DNA of 64,000 nt, taken from positions 124,001 through 188,000 of the forward strand of contig NZ_CP099401.1 of NCBI RefSeq assembly GCF_024721175.1. Reading direction: 5' to 3'. The notes under the pieces are model-generated. The model was not told the origin of the DNA, did not search any database, and worked only from the letters and a program-made list of their open reading frames with translations. Shown in pieces: positions 27,344 to 36,200 of the stretch (position 1 is its first letter; every line of letters begins with the position of its first letter). The stretch is from Rhizobium sp. Pop5 (GTDB lineage Bacteria; Pseudomonadota; Alphaproteobacteria; Rhizobiales; Rhizobiaceae). Made by a program: the position numbers and the translations under genes.

Positions 27344-27369
27344 CGCGATCCCAAAACAAGGATTCCACT

Positions 27370-28221
27370 ATGACTACCGGTATTCATAGCGCAGATTGGA
27401 AGACGGCACCCACCCGCCACGTCGAAGCCGCCGGCACGCGTTTCGTCTATCGGCGTCTCGGGCCTGACGCCGGCGTGCCGGTGGTGCTGCTCAATCACTG
27501 GGGCGCGAACCTCGACAATTTCGACCCTCCCATCGTCGAGGGGCTCGCTGCCGATCGGCCGGTCTATGCCCTCGACTATCGTGGCATCGGCGCGTCTGGC
27601 GGCGCAGCCCCTCTGAGCGTCGCCGAAATGGCGAGAGACACCATCTCCACAGTCCGCGCGCTGGGACTGACGTCGGTCGATCTGATCGGCTTCTCGCTCG
27701 GTGGCTTCGTTGCGCAGCAAATCCTTCTCGACGCGCCTGATCTCGTCCGCCGCGCCATCCTCGCCGGAACAGGCCCTGCGGGCGGAAAGGGTATCGAACG
27801 GGTCGGTCCCGTTTCGTGGCCGCTAATCATCAAGGGCCTTATCACCTTCCGTGATCCTAAATTCTATCTCTTCTTCACGTCAAGCGCGGCGGGTAAGCGT
27901 GCGGCCAAGGCGTTTCTCGCTCGATTGAAGGAGCGTACGAGAGATCGTGACAAGGCGGTCCCGCTGAAAGCCTTTCTGCGACAGTTGAAGGCCATTAAGG
28001 CTTGGGGCCAGCAGGCCCCTCAACCGCTGGACGTCGTTGACAAGCCCGTCCTCGTGGCGAACGGCGATCATGACATCATGGTGCCAAGCGAGAACTCCTC
28101 CGATCTGGCACGTCGCATCCCTGGCGCGCAGCTCGTCCTGTACCCCGACGCAGGCCATGGCGGCATCTTCCAGTATCACGACGCCTTCCTGACAAAGGCC
28201 AAAGCCTTCCTGGGGGCCTGA
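27370..28221 (+). CDS. Alpha/beta hydrolase
   Basis: A 283-residue alpha/beta-hydrolase. The nucleophile elbow GFSLGG lies near residue 109, the acid is likely the aspartate of NGDHDIMVP and the base the histidine of AGHGGIF. The oxyanion region appears as LNHWGAN. It resembles haloperoxidase/esterase-like hydrolases often found with TetR-regulated oxidoreductases. It starts 27 bp after the reductase and is the last intact gene of the operon. Confidence 0.88.
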   Translation: MTTGIHSADWKTAPTRHVEAAGTRFVYRRLGPDAGVPVVLLNHWGANLDNFDPPIVEGLAADRPVYALDYRGIGASGGAAPLSVAEMARDTISTVRALGLTSVDLIGFSLGGFVAQQILLDAPDLVRRAILAGTGPAGGKGIERVGPVSWPLIIKGLITFRDPKFYLFFTSSAAGKRAAKAFLARLKERTRDRDKAVPLKAFLRQLKAIKAWGQQAPQPLDVVDKPVLVANGDHDIMVPSENSSDLARRIPGAQLVLYPDAGHGGIFQYHDAFLTKAKAFLGA

Positions 28222-28254
28222 TCGCCAGCGCCTACCGATGAGGATATATACGCC

Positions 28255-28630
28255 ATGGATTATGTGACATTCGGCCGTAAGGGCTTTCATTTTTCCGGCT
28301 GGCCTGGGCGCCGGTAATTTCGGCGCGGGTTGAGGCTAAGGCGACGATCCGGAACGGCGGTCGCCATTCTGAACGCCTATACGGGGGCGGGCGGCAATTT
28401 CATCGCCACGGCTGACGTCTATCATTTCGGCCAGTCGGAAGAAATACTGGGTAATGCGCGGGAGGGCGGCGCAAGGATTTCGCGCTTGCGACCAAGTTCA
28501 CCAATGGGGCGGCACCGAACGCCGACCGGCTGGTGACGGGCAATAGCCGCAAGACCACGACTGCCTCGGTCGAGGTGAGCCTGCGGCGACTGAAGACCGA
28601 CCGGATCGATTTATTGGGAACATCACCCTG
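28255..28630 (+). pseudogene. Aldo/keto reductase remnant
   Basis: An ATG at 28255 opens MDYVTFGRKGFHFSG, but homology then hops between frames: GAGNFGAG, then NAYTGAGGNFIATADVYHFG (28369 onward), then FALATKFTNGAAPNADRLV and VSLRRLKTDRIDLL. Only about the first 125 codons of a ~320-residue aldo/keto reductase remain. It is in the position expected for a fifth member of the TetR operon. The region 28630-28742 holds no recognisable gene. Confidence 0.75.
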
Positions 28631-28742
28631 ATGGACTGGAAAAGATGGCACGCCGCGAAGTACCCTTTGATGGCTCACCACAGTGCGATGGCCACCGGAA
28701 TCTTGGATAGCCTGGAGCCAACAGCTTCGAACTGACGGCCGA

Positions 28743-29240
28743 CTAATTGATCACTTGAATGTCGATTGAATGCCTGAGCTTGCGCACGTCGCGTGCGGGC
28801 GGAGCCCCGAACTGCCGCAGATATTCGCGGCTGAACTGGGAGGGGCTTTCGTGGCCGACCGCGTAGGCAACGTCGGAGGCGCTAAGGTCGCCGGCGAGCA
28901 GCAATTGGCGTGCTTCCTGAAGGCGTAGCTGCTTGTGATACTGGATCGGGCTCAGGCCAGTCAGCGCGACGAAGTGCCGATGCAGGTTCGCGCGGCTCAT
29001 GCCGGCGGCTTCACACAGCGCCTCGATCCGCAGCCGCGTGTTGCCGTCGCGAATCCATTCGACAGCCCGGCGGATACGGCCAATCGCCCGGGCGGGCGAT
29101 ATGACGCAAAAGCCGCCCCTGCGGACCTTGCAGGAGACGATAGAGCAATTCGCGTTCGGCCATCGGCGCGAGCGCCGTGATGTCCGCAGGCGCGTCGAGC
29201 AACGCAAGAAGTCGCAGCAGCGTGCGCGCAGCAGAATTTC
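28743..29240 (-). pseudogene. Truncated, frameshifted AraC-family regulator
   Basis: The DNA-binding half of an AraC/XylS regulator of the AraC_N type is intact from about 29110 to 28743: RRAVEWIRDGNTRLRIEALCEAAGMSRANLHRHF and FSREYLRQFGAPPARDVRKL. The upstream part reads LLALLDAPADITALAPMAERELLYRLLQGPQGRLLRHIA in a neighbouring frame, so there is a frameshift near 29100. The first ~140 residues of the sensor domain are missing; the sequence changes character near 29240. It is probably dead, although the DNA-binding piece has an open frame. Confidence 0.75.
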
Positions 29241-29247
29241 GATCGTT

Positions 29248-30355
29248 TCAATTCAATGCGCGTTGATCGAATTCCTTGCTGCGATCTTGTCCGGGAAGAA
29301 CTACAGGTTCCTGAGAAAGGGCGACGTTCTTGGATCCCACGATTATAGCGGCAGCAGTGCTCTCTTTCAGGATTTTCTTTCGGGCGTCGCGCCATTTTCG
29401 ACAGCATTCGACGCTGATTCTGCCAAGGACTTCTATCAAATCTATCGGCTTCGGGCCTGAAACCCAAATTCGCCAGCCATTGCGTGTTCTCGCCTCGTGG
29501 AGCAGCGCGCAGCAGATCGATTTCTGCTCGCAAGATTGTCTTCCGGGACGCGCTGCAGGCCGCGATTTTGACCTTCGTAGACGATTACGGTCGAGGCTTA
29601 TTGACGAGCCCTCGTCGGCGAAACCAGCATTGTTCAACCGGACGACGTCATGCCAATGACGAGCAAAACGATCACTGCGGAGGCGCTCCTGCAGGCAGAA
29701 GACATGGCTTGCGATTGCTTTCTCCCAGAACGTCCGCTCCGCGTGCATGGCGCGGGGGCTCGCTTTCGGAAATTCGACACCATCGACCTGACCCGCGGCG
29801 TCGCAGTCGATATCGCGGATACTGGCTGGCTCGCCGGTCGACCGTGCTCCGAATTCGAGCATGACGCTCGGGGCGACATAACCGGATCCGCTGCTCACCG
29901 CGTGATAGTCCAGATAGAGCGTATCATCCTCGAGGCGAATTGCCGCCGGAAGAGATTGATCGCATAGCGCGCCGGCGATCACCGGCTCCACCGAGGCCGA
30001 GACCCAGACCGGAAGCCGCTTTCGCACTTCGCTGGTCCAGCGCTTCTCCTCACTGCGGGTTTTCGGCAGCGCCTCATCGTTGTCGCCGACCAAGTCCGGC
30101 GCCAGCGCGCGGATATCGTAGGTCAGATCCACATCCTCAGAGAACCTTTTGATGACCCCATAGGCTTTCGAAAGCGAGGTGCCGCCCTTGAAGACGAGAT
30201 GCTCACCGAGCTTGGACGCAGAGAGCGTCTGCAGCGTCCAGACGACCCAGACATCCTTTTCGAGCAGATGAATGGGGCCGTCCGGTGCGGTCGGCCGCCA
30301 CAGCCAAGGCTTCGCGGCGGTCATCCTTCGACAAGGCCAGGAACTGATCAGCCAT
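29248..30355 (-). pseudogene. AbiEii/AbiGii-type nucleotidyltransferase toxin, broken
   Basis: The family nucleotidyltransferase core is clear: HLLEKDVWVVWTLQTL, FKGGTSLSKAYG and FSEDVDLTYDI, then WEKAIASHVFCLQERL and the HDVVRLNNAGF segment. The natural start (MADQFLALSKDDRREALAV) is the ATG at 30355, overlapping the antitoxin stop. That frame must shift by one base in the CCCC run (plus-strand GGGG at 30274-30277) to join the core. After about 29620 the usual C-terminal ~80 residues are replaced by unrelated, basic sequence. The antitoxin is intact, so the toxin appears inactivated. Confidence 0.75.
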
Positions 30356-30941
30356 GCGCAGCCTTTCCCACGCTTCTCGCAAGCCAGGTCGGGAACTGCG
30401 GAGCCGCCGCCACCAGCTCGCCGAACGCGTCCGGCGGCAGCTTTCGCTTGATCCGCGACAGTGCTTCATCGGCCTTCTCCGGCCCAAGCCATGCAAGCGC
30501 GCGGACCGCCACGCCGGCGGGCCGGTCGGCCAAGGCCAGTTGCCAGCGAGGCACATGTCTGAGCTCGACCGTCTGCTGTCCAAGGTTCATCGTCCGGCTT
30601 CGGCCGGATGTCAGGTAGACGGAGCGGACCGGGACCTGGGTGGTCAGGCCCAGGGCATTCGCAGCGGCGGCGCCGTTTGAGACGATCACCTCGCCGCGCT
30701 GCTGCGCCACTGCCTCCACCGCCTGTTCGATCGTCGGCGGCCGGCTGCCGAAACGGCTTTTGACAGGCCGCATATAGATGCCGCGGCCGGCCCGGACGAG
30801 CTCGCCGCGCTCGGCCAGGCGCGACAGAGCCTGGTCCAGGGCGGCACGATTTCCGAGATGCAAAAAGCTCTTTGCCGAAAGCGCGGATCCTTCCGGCAGT
30901 CGTTCAGCATGTCCCATGATTTGCGATGTCAGCTTTTGCAT
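30348..30941 (-). CDS. AbiEi-like antitoxin (DUF6088-type)
   Basis: A 197-residue protein with an N-terminal winged-helix region (LTSQIMGHAERLPEGSAL, ALSRLAERGELVRAGRGIYMRP). The C-terminal domain is typical of AbiEi-like antitoxins (GAAAANALGLTTQVP, YLTSGRSRTMNLG, PRWQLALADRPAG). The ATG at 30941 follows AGGAGA. Such proteins repress their own promoter and counter the AbiEii nucleotidyltransferase (type IV system, phage abortive infection). Its stop overlaps the toxin start by a few bases. Confidence 0.82.
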   Translation of the reverse strand: MQKLTSQIMGHAERLPEGSALSAKSFLHLGNRAALDQALSRLAERGELVRAGRGIYMRPVKSRFGSRPPTIEQAVEAVAQQRGEVIVSNGAAAANALGLTTQVPVRSVYLTSGRSRTMNLGQQTVELRHVPRWQLALADRPAGVAVRALAWLGPEKADEALSRIKRKLPPDAFGELVAAAPQFPTWLARSVGKAAHG

Positions 30942-31316
30942 GGCATGTCTCCTGTTAGAAATATATGCAAGTTTCTGACAGTTTGCAATGAGAGGGGAGA
31001 CGACGCGTGTCATACTGGTATTTTTCGCCGCTTTCGTATTCTTGCTGGGAAAATCGAGGAAGGCGCCCGCTGCCAAAGCAGGGCGTCTAGCGTCACGCTG
31101 ACACTTCGCGCCTCGGCGTAGTTGTAGCGGTCGTTCGACATCCGCTTCGAGGACGTCGCTGGCACGGCGAGAGCTTTCGAGGCCGGCGACCGGCTTGTTG
31201 CCATAGAGTTCGCGTTTTAGGCCAGAAAGATCGCATAATGGATCGAATGGAACGCCAATTCATCGGACACGCCGATGGGCGGTACGGTGAAGGGAACTAT
31301 GGTGGCCGCAACGGCA
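30942..31316. other. Intergenic mosaic between AbiE and HicAB
   Basis: No complete gene is recognised. The minus strand carries a short frame (31010-31204) without clear family; it may be a gene scrap. The 63-bp dispersed repeat lies at 31191-31253. Confidence 0.4.
31191..31253 (+). repeat. Dispersed 63-bp direct repeat, copy 1
   Basis: About 83 percent identical to 42817-42879 in the same orientation, with a 21-base identical core ending GCATAATGGATCGAA. The two copies bracket the HicAB and RTX secretion genes, 11.6 kb apart. I do not recognise the family; it could be the end of a mobile element or a rhizobial intergenic mosaic element. Confidence 0.7.
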
Positions 31317-31673
31317 CTACGCCGGCAGGCGCGCCTCGGCAAAATGGTCGGCGGCTTCTTCCAGCACCTCTTCTGCCCACTGGTTCAGACTCTTTCCCGA
31401 AAGCTCAGCAGCAAGAGCTGCTCGGCGATGGACTTCGGGAGCGACACGAAACATCATCTTCCCAGAATAGGGTCGCTGAGGCTCTTTGCCGATTCTCCTG
31501 CAGGTCTCGAGGTAGTCATCGACTGCCTCATGGAAGGCTTTCTTGAGTTCAGCGACACTGTCACCGTGAAAGCCGATTATATCGGAGATACCTGCAATCT
31601 TGCCGAAAAACACATCGTCCTCAGCGTCGAATTCGATGCGAGCGTGATACCCGTTGTAGGTCATGGTGTTCAT
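31317..31673 (-). CDS. HicB-family antitoxin
   Basis: A 118-residue HicB protein. The N-terminal partially degraded RNase H-like domain (YHARIEFDAEDDVFFGKIAGI, FHGDSVAELKKAFHEAVDDYLE) is followed by a ribbon-helix-helix DNA-binding end (GKMMFRVAPEVHRRAALAAELSGKSLNQWAEEVL). It overlaps the HicA gene by four bases, and would neutralise HicA and repress the shared promoter. Confidence 0.92.
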   Translation of the reverse strand: MNTMTYNGYHARIEFDAEDDVFFGKIAGISDIIGFHGDSVAELKKAFHEAVDDYLETCRRIGKEPQRPYSGKMMFRVAPEVHRRAALAAELSGKSLNQWAEEVLEEAADHFAEARLPA

Positions 31674-31924
31674 GGCGTTACTCCAATCTGCATCAGGAAC
31701 TCGCGAGCATCACGCACCTGATAACGCTTGGCTTCCTTGTCCGGATGAGGTCGATGGAAGCTCGCAATGATCCCGTCTTTTTCAAACTTAACGCGGGAAC
31801 CGTTCCCCTCAATGACGTCGGCTCCGGCAGCCGCAAGCAGATTCTCTATAGCGGCCCATTCAATGGTTCCCGAGACCGGGTCCTTGAATACGGCCGCAAG
31901 GGTCTTTCTCTGCTTGCTGTTCAT
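31670..31924 (-). CDS. HicA-family mRNA interferase toxin
   Basis: An 84-residue HicA-type toxin with a double-stranded RNA-binding fold. The catalytic histidine is in SFHRPHP and the GNGSRVKF strand precedes it. HicA cleaves mRNA independently of ribosomes. The gene comes first in the operon, the usual HicA-HicB order. Both partners look intact. Confidence 0.9.
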   Translation of the reverse strand: MNSKQRKTLAAVFKDPVSGTIEWAAIENLLAAAGADVIEGNGSRVKFEKDGIIASFHRPHPDKEAKRYQVRDAREFLMQIGVTP

Positions 31925-31942
31925 GCTAGCAAATATAGAGAC

Positions 31943-31961
31943 GCTTGCTGATTATGCAAGC
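31943..31961. promoter_or_regulatory. Likely HicB operator
   Basis: An inverted repeat GCTTGC-N7-GCAAGC lies 19 bases upstream of the hicA start codon. Ribbon-helix-helix antitoxins bind such dyads, so this is a good candidate for autoregulation. Confidence 0.55.
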
Positions 31962-32418
31962 AAAAACTCAACATCATCTTGAATTCATCCCAAAGATCGA
32001 ATGTGGTGCGTGGCCGGGCATAACCACGGGTAGGCTTGGTTTTGGATGTTGAGATCAACGGTGGTTCGAACTGGTTCAAGGCGAACAGAGATGATCAGCG
32101 TGGCAGCTTGCCCGAAGCAAGAAGCCTCTGGGGTTACTCACGCCTAATCGGCGGTAACGTTTTTCTTCTCCGAGTTTGACTTGACGCGGTAGCCGATCAC
32201 ATCCGCTCACATTCAACTGGGGTCAATTTACGCACGCCTAAGAAGCATTTGTAGGCATATGCAATTATGCTTGACTTGGTCGATAAAACAACCTCTAGTG
32301 ATAAAAGCTACCCTCGTTTTGCACCCATTGCACGTCATCAATATTAACGGAGCATAGAGGCGACCAATTTTGCTCACAGTCTCGGGCATCGTTCGGCTCT
32401 GCCACGTGAGTAACTTGA
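31962..32418. other. Intergenic region before RTX locus
   Basis: About 450 bp with no gene that I can support. It has mixed composition and drops in GC toward 32250, where the AT-richer RTX locus begins. Confidence 0.4.
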
Positions 32419-32910
32419 TTGCTCAATTGCCGCAGTAGGATTTTAGAGAGCACGGTATTGAGAATTTTTCTGATCATGTTGGCGGCAATCGCGCTCATCA
32501 CAGGAGCCTGGACGTTCATCAGGTTCAAGACGGCTGGTAACACGTGGGAGGCTGCGTATGACTGCGACGATCGCGGTCCACTCAGCGACAACGAATATAT
32601 CAGAGCAGCGGTTGCGCAGAGCATCAAGCCCTCTGCACGTTCACCCTACTATCTGCAGTCGTCAAAGTTGAAATCTAATTATAATTTCGCAGATAAGTTT
32701 ATCGCTGAAAACCCTGGGTGCTGCAGCATATACCGCGGAGATCCTCAAGATTACTTCTCTCCAGAGACATTTGAGCAGTTTCTTACGAGAACTGTTGCGA
32801 GGGTCGTGAAGATAAACTTCACAAAAGAGAATCTATCTAATGGGGTATACGTAGGAAATCCTGCTTCGCATTATGTGAAACTCGATGCGTGCGCAAATCA
32901 ACTGGATTAG
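32419..32910 (+). CDS. Hypothetical protein with N-terminal membrane anchor
   Basis: An open frame of up to 163 residues, AT-richer than its surroundings, with one hydrophobic segment (LRIFLIMLAAIALITGAWTF) near the N-terminus. A soluble domain follows, with a CC pair (NPGCCSIYRGDP) and other cysteines. The start is uncertain: TTG at 32419, TTG near 32458 or ATG at 32476. It lies 10 bp before the RTX gene and may be co-expressed with it. I do not recognise the family. A periplasmic or membrane accessory of the secretion locus is possible but unsupported. Confidence 0.5.
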   Translation: MLNCRSRILESTVLRIFLIMLAAIALITGAWTFIRFKTAGNTWEAAYDCDDRGPLSDNEYIRAAVAQSIKPSARSPYYLQSSKLKSNYNFADKFIAENPGCCSIYRGDPQDYFSPETFEQFLTRTVARVVKINFTKENLSNGVYVGNPASHYVKLDACANQLD

Positions 32911-32919
32911 GGACCTAAA

Positions 32920-33267
32920 ATGACCTCTTATCGCAACGATGTAACAATGAACTATCTGTTTAACTCCTCCGATTTTCCGACAGATTTGCTCGATGAGAAC
33001 TTAATCCGAAACGCTAATGAGCGAGGGGAAATCTCTGTTGACGTCGCGTCGTACATGCAGGCAGGGGGGGGGTCGTTTTGCAAATGCGTCTCAGTTCGAA
33101 TTGATTCAAATATTTTTCGAAAACAGCACGGCAGTTCCTTCGGGAACCTACACCAAGGAAGAACTGGCTGCCGCTTATTCGTTGAGCAGCTTTGGATTGG
33201 ACATTCGACAGTTTTACTATCTCGATGGCGTCGACGACTATGCCGAACGAACTTATGTTTTCAATAG
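32920..33267 (+). CDS. RTX protein N-terminal fragment, frameshifted at G9
   Basis: The ATG at 32920 opens MTSYRNDVTMNYLFNSSDF and continues to VDVASYMQAGGG. A run of nine G (33064-33072) then throws the frame off and it ends at 33267. Deleting one G reads straight into RFANASQFEL of the long downstream frame. The first ~50 codons are therefore the true start of the giant RTX protein; codons after 33072 in this frame are spurious. Confidence 0.65.
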   Translation: MTSYRNDVTMNYLFNSSDFPTDLLDENLIRNANERGEISVDVASYMQAGGGSFCKCVSVRIDSNIFRKQHGSSFGNLHQGRTGCRLFVEQLWIGHSTVLLSRWRRRLCRTNLCFQ

Positions 33268-36200
33268 TGGACGATTTAAGATCAGTGATAACGCGCAGTT
33301 TATCATTCACCCGGATGGAACCCGAGAGATACTAAACTTTAGTATAGTCCCACGCGAAGACGATAATTTTGACTTTGAAGGCGGCGGTATTGCGGCAGAC
33401 GTCGGCAACGACATTTGGGAGCCTGAAATAGATCCATCGGGCATTGGACGCACGGTCGATATCAAGTTTGTCGGCACTGTCCCGGATCGAACATACACGA
33501 TTCAAGACTATACAGATGATCAGGCGACTGTCTCTTCCTGGGCGCTGTCGCCGGGACCGAGCGACATTCAGAAGTTGCTGGATGTCTCGCAACAGCTCTG
33601 GGACGACGGCGTCACCAAGTTGCTTGTGGACTATAAGGGAACGGCAGACGATGCCGACGATCGGCCGGTCATCTATGGAACGAACAATTTTGACGATTTT
33701 TCCGTGGATTTCGAAGGCCGCGTCAGTTCTTTGATGGAGCCTTACCTCGTAAACGGCGTCGCGATCGTAGCCGGGAAGGGCAACGACTACGTTGTCGGCT
33801 CGAACTATGCAGATCTATTATTGGGCGGAAGCGGCGAGGATACTCTGGTAGGGGGAAGTACGGGTGAATCGCTCTCCGGAACATCAGATCTTACTGTGCC
33901 CCATAGAACATGGGACGACGGAAAGCAGGATGTCTTGGACGGTGGCACAGGCTTCGACACCTATCTCATCTCGCACCTGAATGGATCCACGAGCGGGTGG
34001 GTAAACGACCTCGACTCAGTCTTATCCAAAATCGATATCATCAATGAACACGATGGGGATGGGCGTGGTCGATTAGACGTGCAGATAGTTACAGACTTCG
34101 GTATGGGAGTCGATGTATTACAGCTTAGAATTGAAGGGAAATATGTTAAATACAGGCTCGAGCCGGGCGATGAAAGCGTGGGCGCAAACGAGCCTATGTT
34201 CACGTATTACGGCAATGACGAAGCGTATTACCTAACGAGCTTCGTCAGGTCTGAAGGCGGCAAGGATATTCCATATGTCTTCATCATGCAGGCGTATCCT
34301 TATTCCGAAGAACCAATCGCCGCCATTCGCGACTTTAGGCAGGGCGATTTCGGAATCCATCTCGAAGGTTTCGTCGGACGCAAAGAAGGAACGGATGACG
34401 ATGATCGTTATCAAGGAGATGGCGGCAGCGGAAACCGCGCTGCCTTCCTGAGTCAGGCAGAAAGCACGACTATCTACAACGATATCATATCCGACGCTGA
34501 TCCGGATTCCAATCAGCGGATTCACATGGGCGCGGGCAATGACGTAGCCTATGGGCGCGGCGGTGACGACGAAATCCGAGGAGACGAAGGTGTAGATCAA
34601 CTCTTCGGAAACGAGGGTAATGACACACTTTCTGGAGGATTGGGAAACGATATTCTTGAAGGCAATGACGGTGCCGACCGGTTGAGTGGAGATGTTGGGG
34701 ATGATTTGCTCTCCGGCGGAACAGGTGCCGACACGTACGTCTACAAGCTTGGTGACGGAAATGACGTGATCGAAGGCGAAGGAGACAACGGGGATGAACT
34801 GGACGTCCTTCATCTGGCGAATCTCATGGAATACGATGTCTCCCTCAGCCGAATAGACGATGACCTTGCCATTATCATCGGCAGCAGTGGCGAGACCGTC
34901 ACGGTTGCTGGGCATTTCGCATCTCAGACTGGATCAACTGGTATCGAGTCGATCGTCTTCGCCAACGGTACGGTTTGGGACAAAGCGGCAATAATTGAGA
35001 GGATCGCAAATCCCTTAATCAACGGCACAACGGGCGATGACACGTTGCAGGGAACGTCGGGGAACGATGTGCTGCACGGCGGACTTGGTAACGATCAGCT
35101 GCTTGGAGGAGTTGGTTCCGACGATTACCTATACGCAGCGGGCGACGGCTCGGACAATATCGACGACCAAACCGGCCAAGCCGGCGACGCGGATGTCCTC
35201 CGGCTGTGCGGTCTGAAGTCGACCGATATAGCGTTGAACCGCGTCGGCGCCGATCTCCGGATAACTATTATTGCAAGCGGAGAGGTTGTTACGATCGCCG
35301 GTCAATACCTAGCCTCACCAGATGGCGCTGGTTTGGAGGAAGTTCGGTTTGCCGACGGCATCGTTTTGGATCGAGCGGCACTGCTGGCAATCCCTGAAAA
35401 CAGCGGAGATGTCCCAACGATCGTTGGGACAGGTGGGGACGACACCCTGAATGGGGCATACGATGACGACATTTTCCAGGGCGGGCAGGGAGATGACGTC
35501 CTAATTGGCGCCAGGGGTAGCGATACCTACCTCTACCGTCTTGGCGATGGCAGCGACCTTATCGACGACCTGGACTGGCCGTTCGACGTCGATACTTTGA
35601 AACTGATCAATATTAAATCGAGCGACGTCGTCGCCGTACACAACGGGGTAAACCTCGAGATCACCATTACCAGCACGGGCGACATCATCACCGTTAAGAA
35701 TCAATGGTACACCAGTTGGGGGAATGCCGGTCTCGAGTCGATCGAGTTTTCCGACGGAACATGGGACCGTGAAACGATCATGGCGATTGAAGCCATTCCA
35801 ATCGTTGGAACCGGCGGCAATGACACGATCGAAGGAACGACAGATGACGACAATATCACCGGTGGCCTCGGTGACGATCATCTGAGCGGTAGAACTGGCA
35901 GCGATGTCTATGTCTACGCCTCGGGAGATGGTAACGACGTACTTGATGACAAGGGAAGTGACGTCGGGGGTGTCGACATCCTTCGCCTGACCAATATAAA
36001 CGCCGCTGACATCGTTGCCACGCGTGACGGCTTCGCGCTCACGCTCCGGGTCATCAGCACGAACGCCGTCATCACAATCGAGCAGCAGTATTCATCTCAG
36101 AACGACTACTATGGCTTCGAGGAGATCGAATTCGCCGATGGAAGCTCCTGGAACCGAGACGCTCTCATGGAGTTGGGTCGGATCCCAAATATCGTCGGAA

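Noticed and set aside
31010..31204. 64-codon minus-strand frame between AbiE and HicAB
   Set aside because: It could be a scrap of an unknown gene, but no family or start site supports it.
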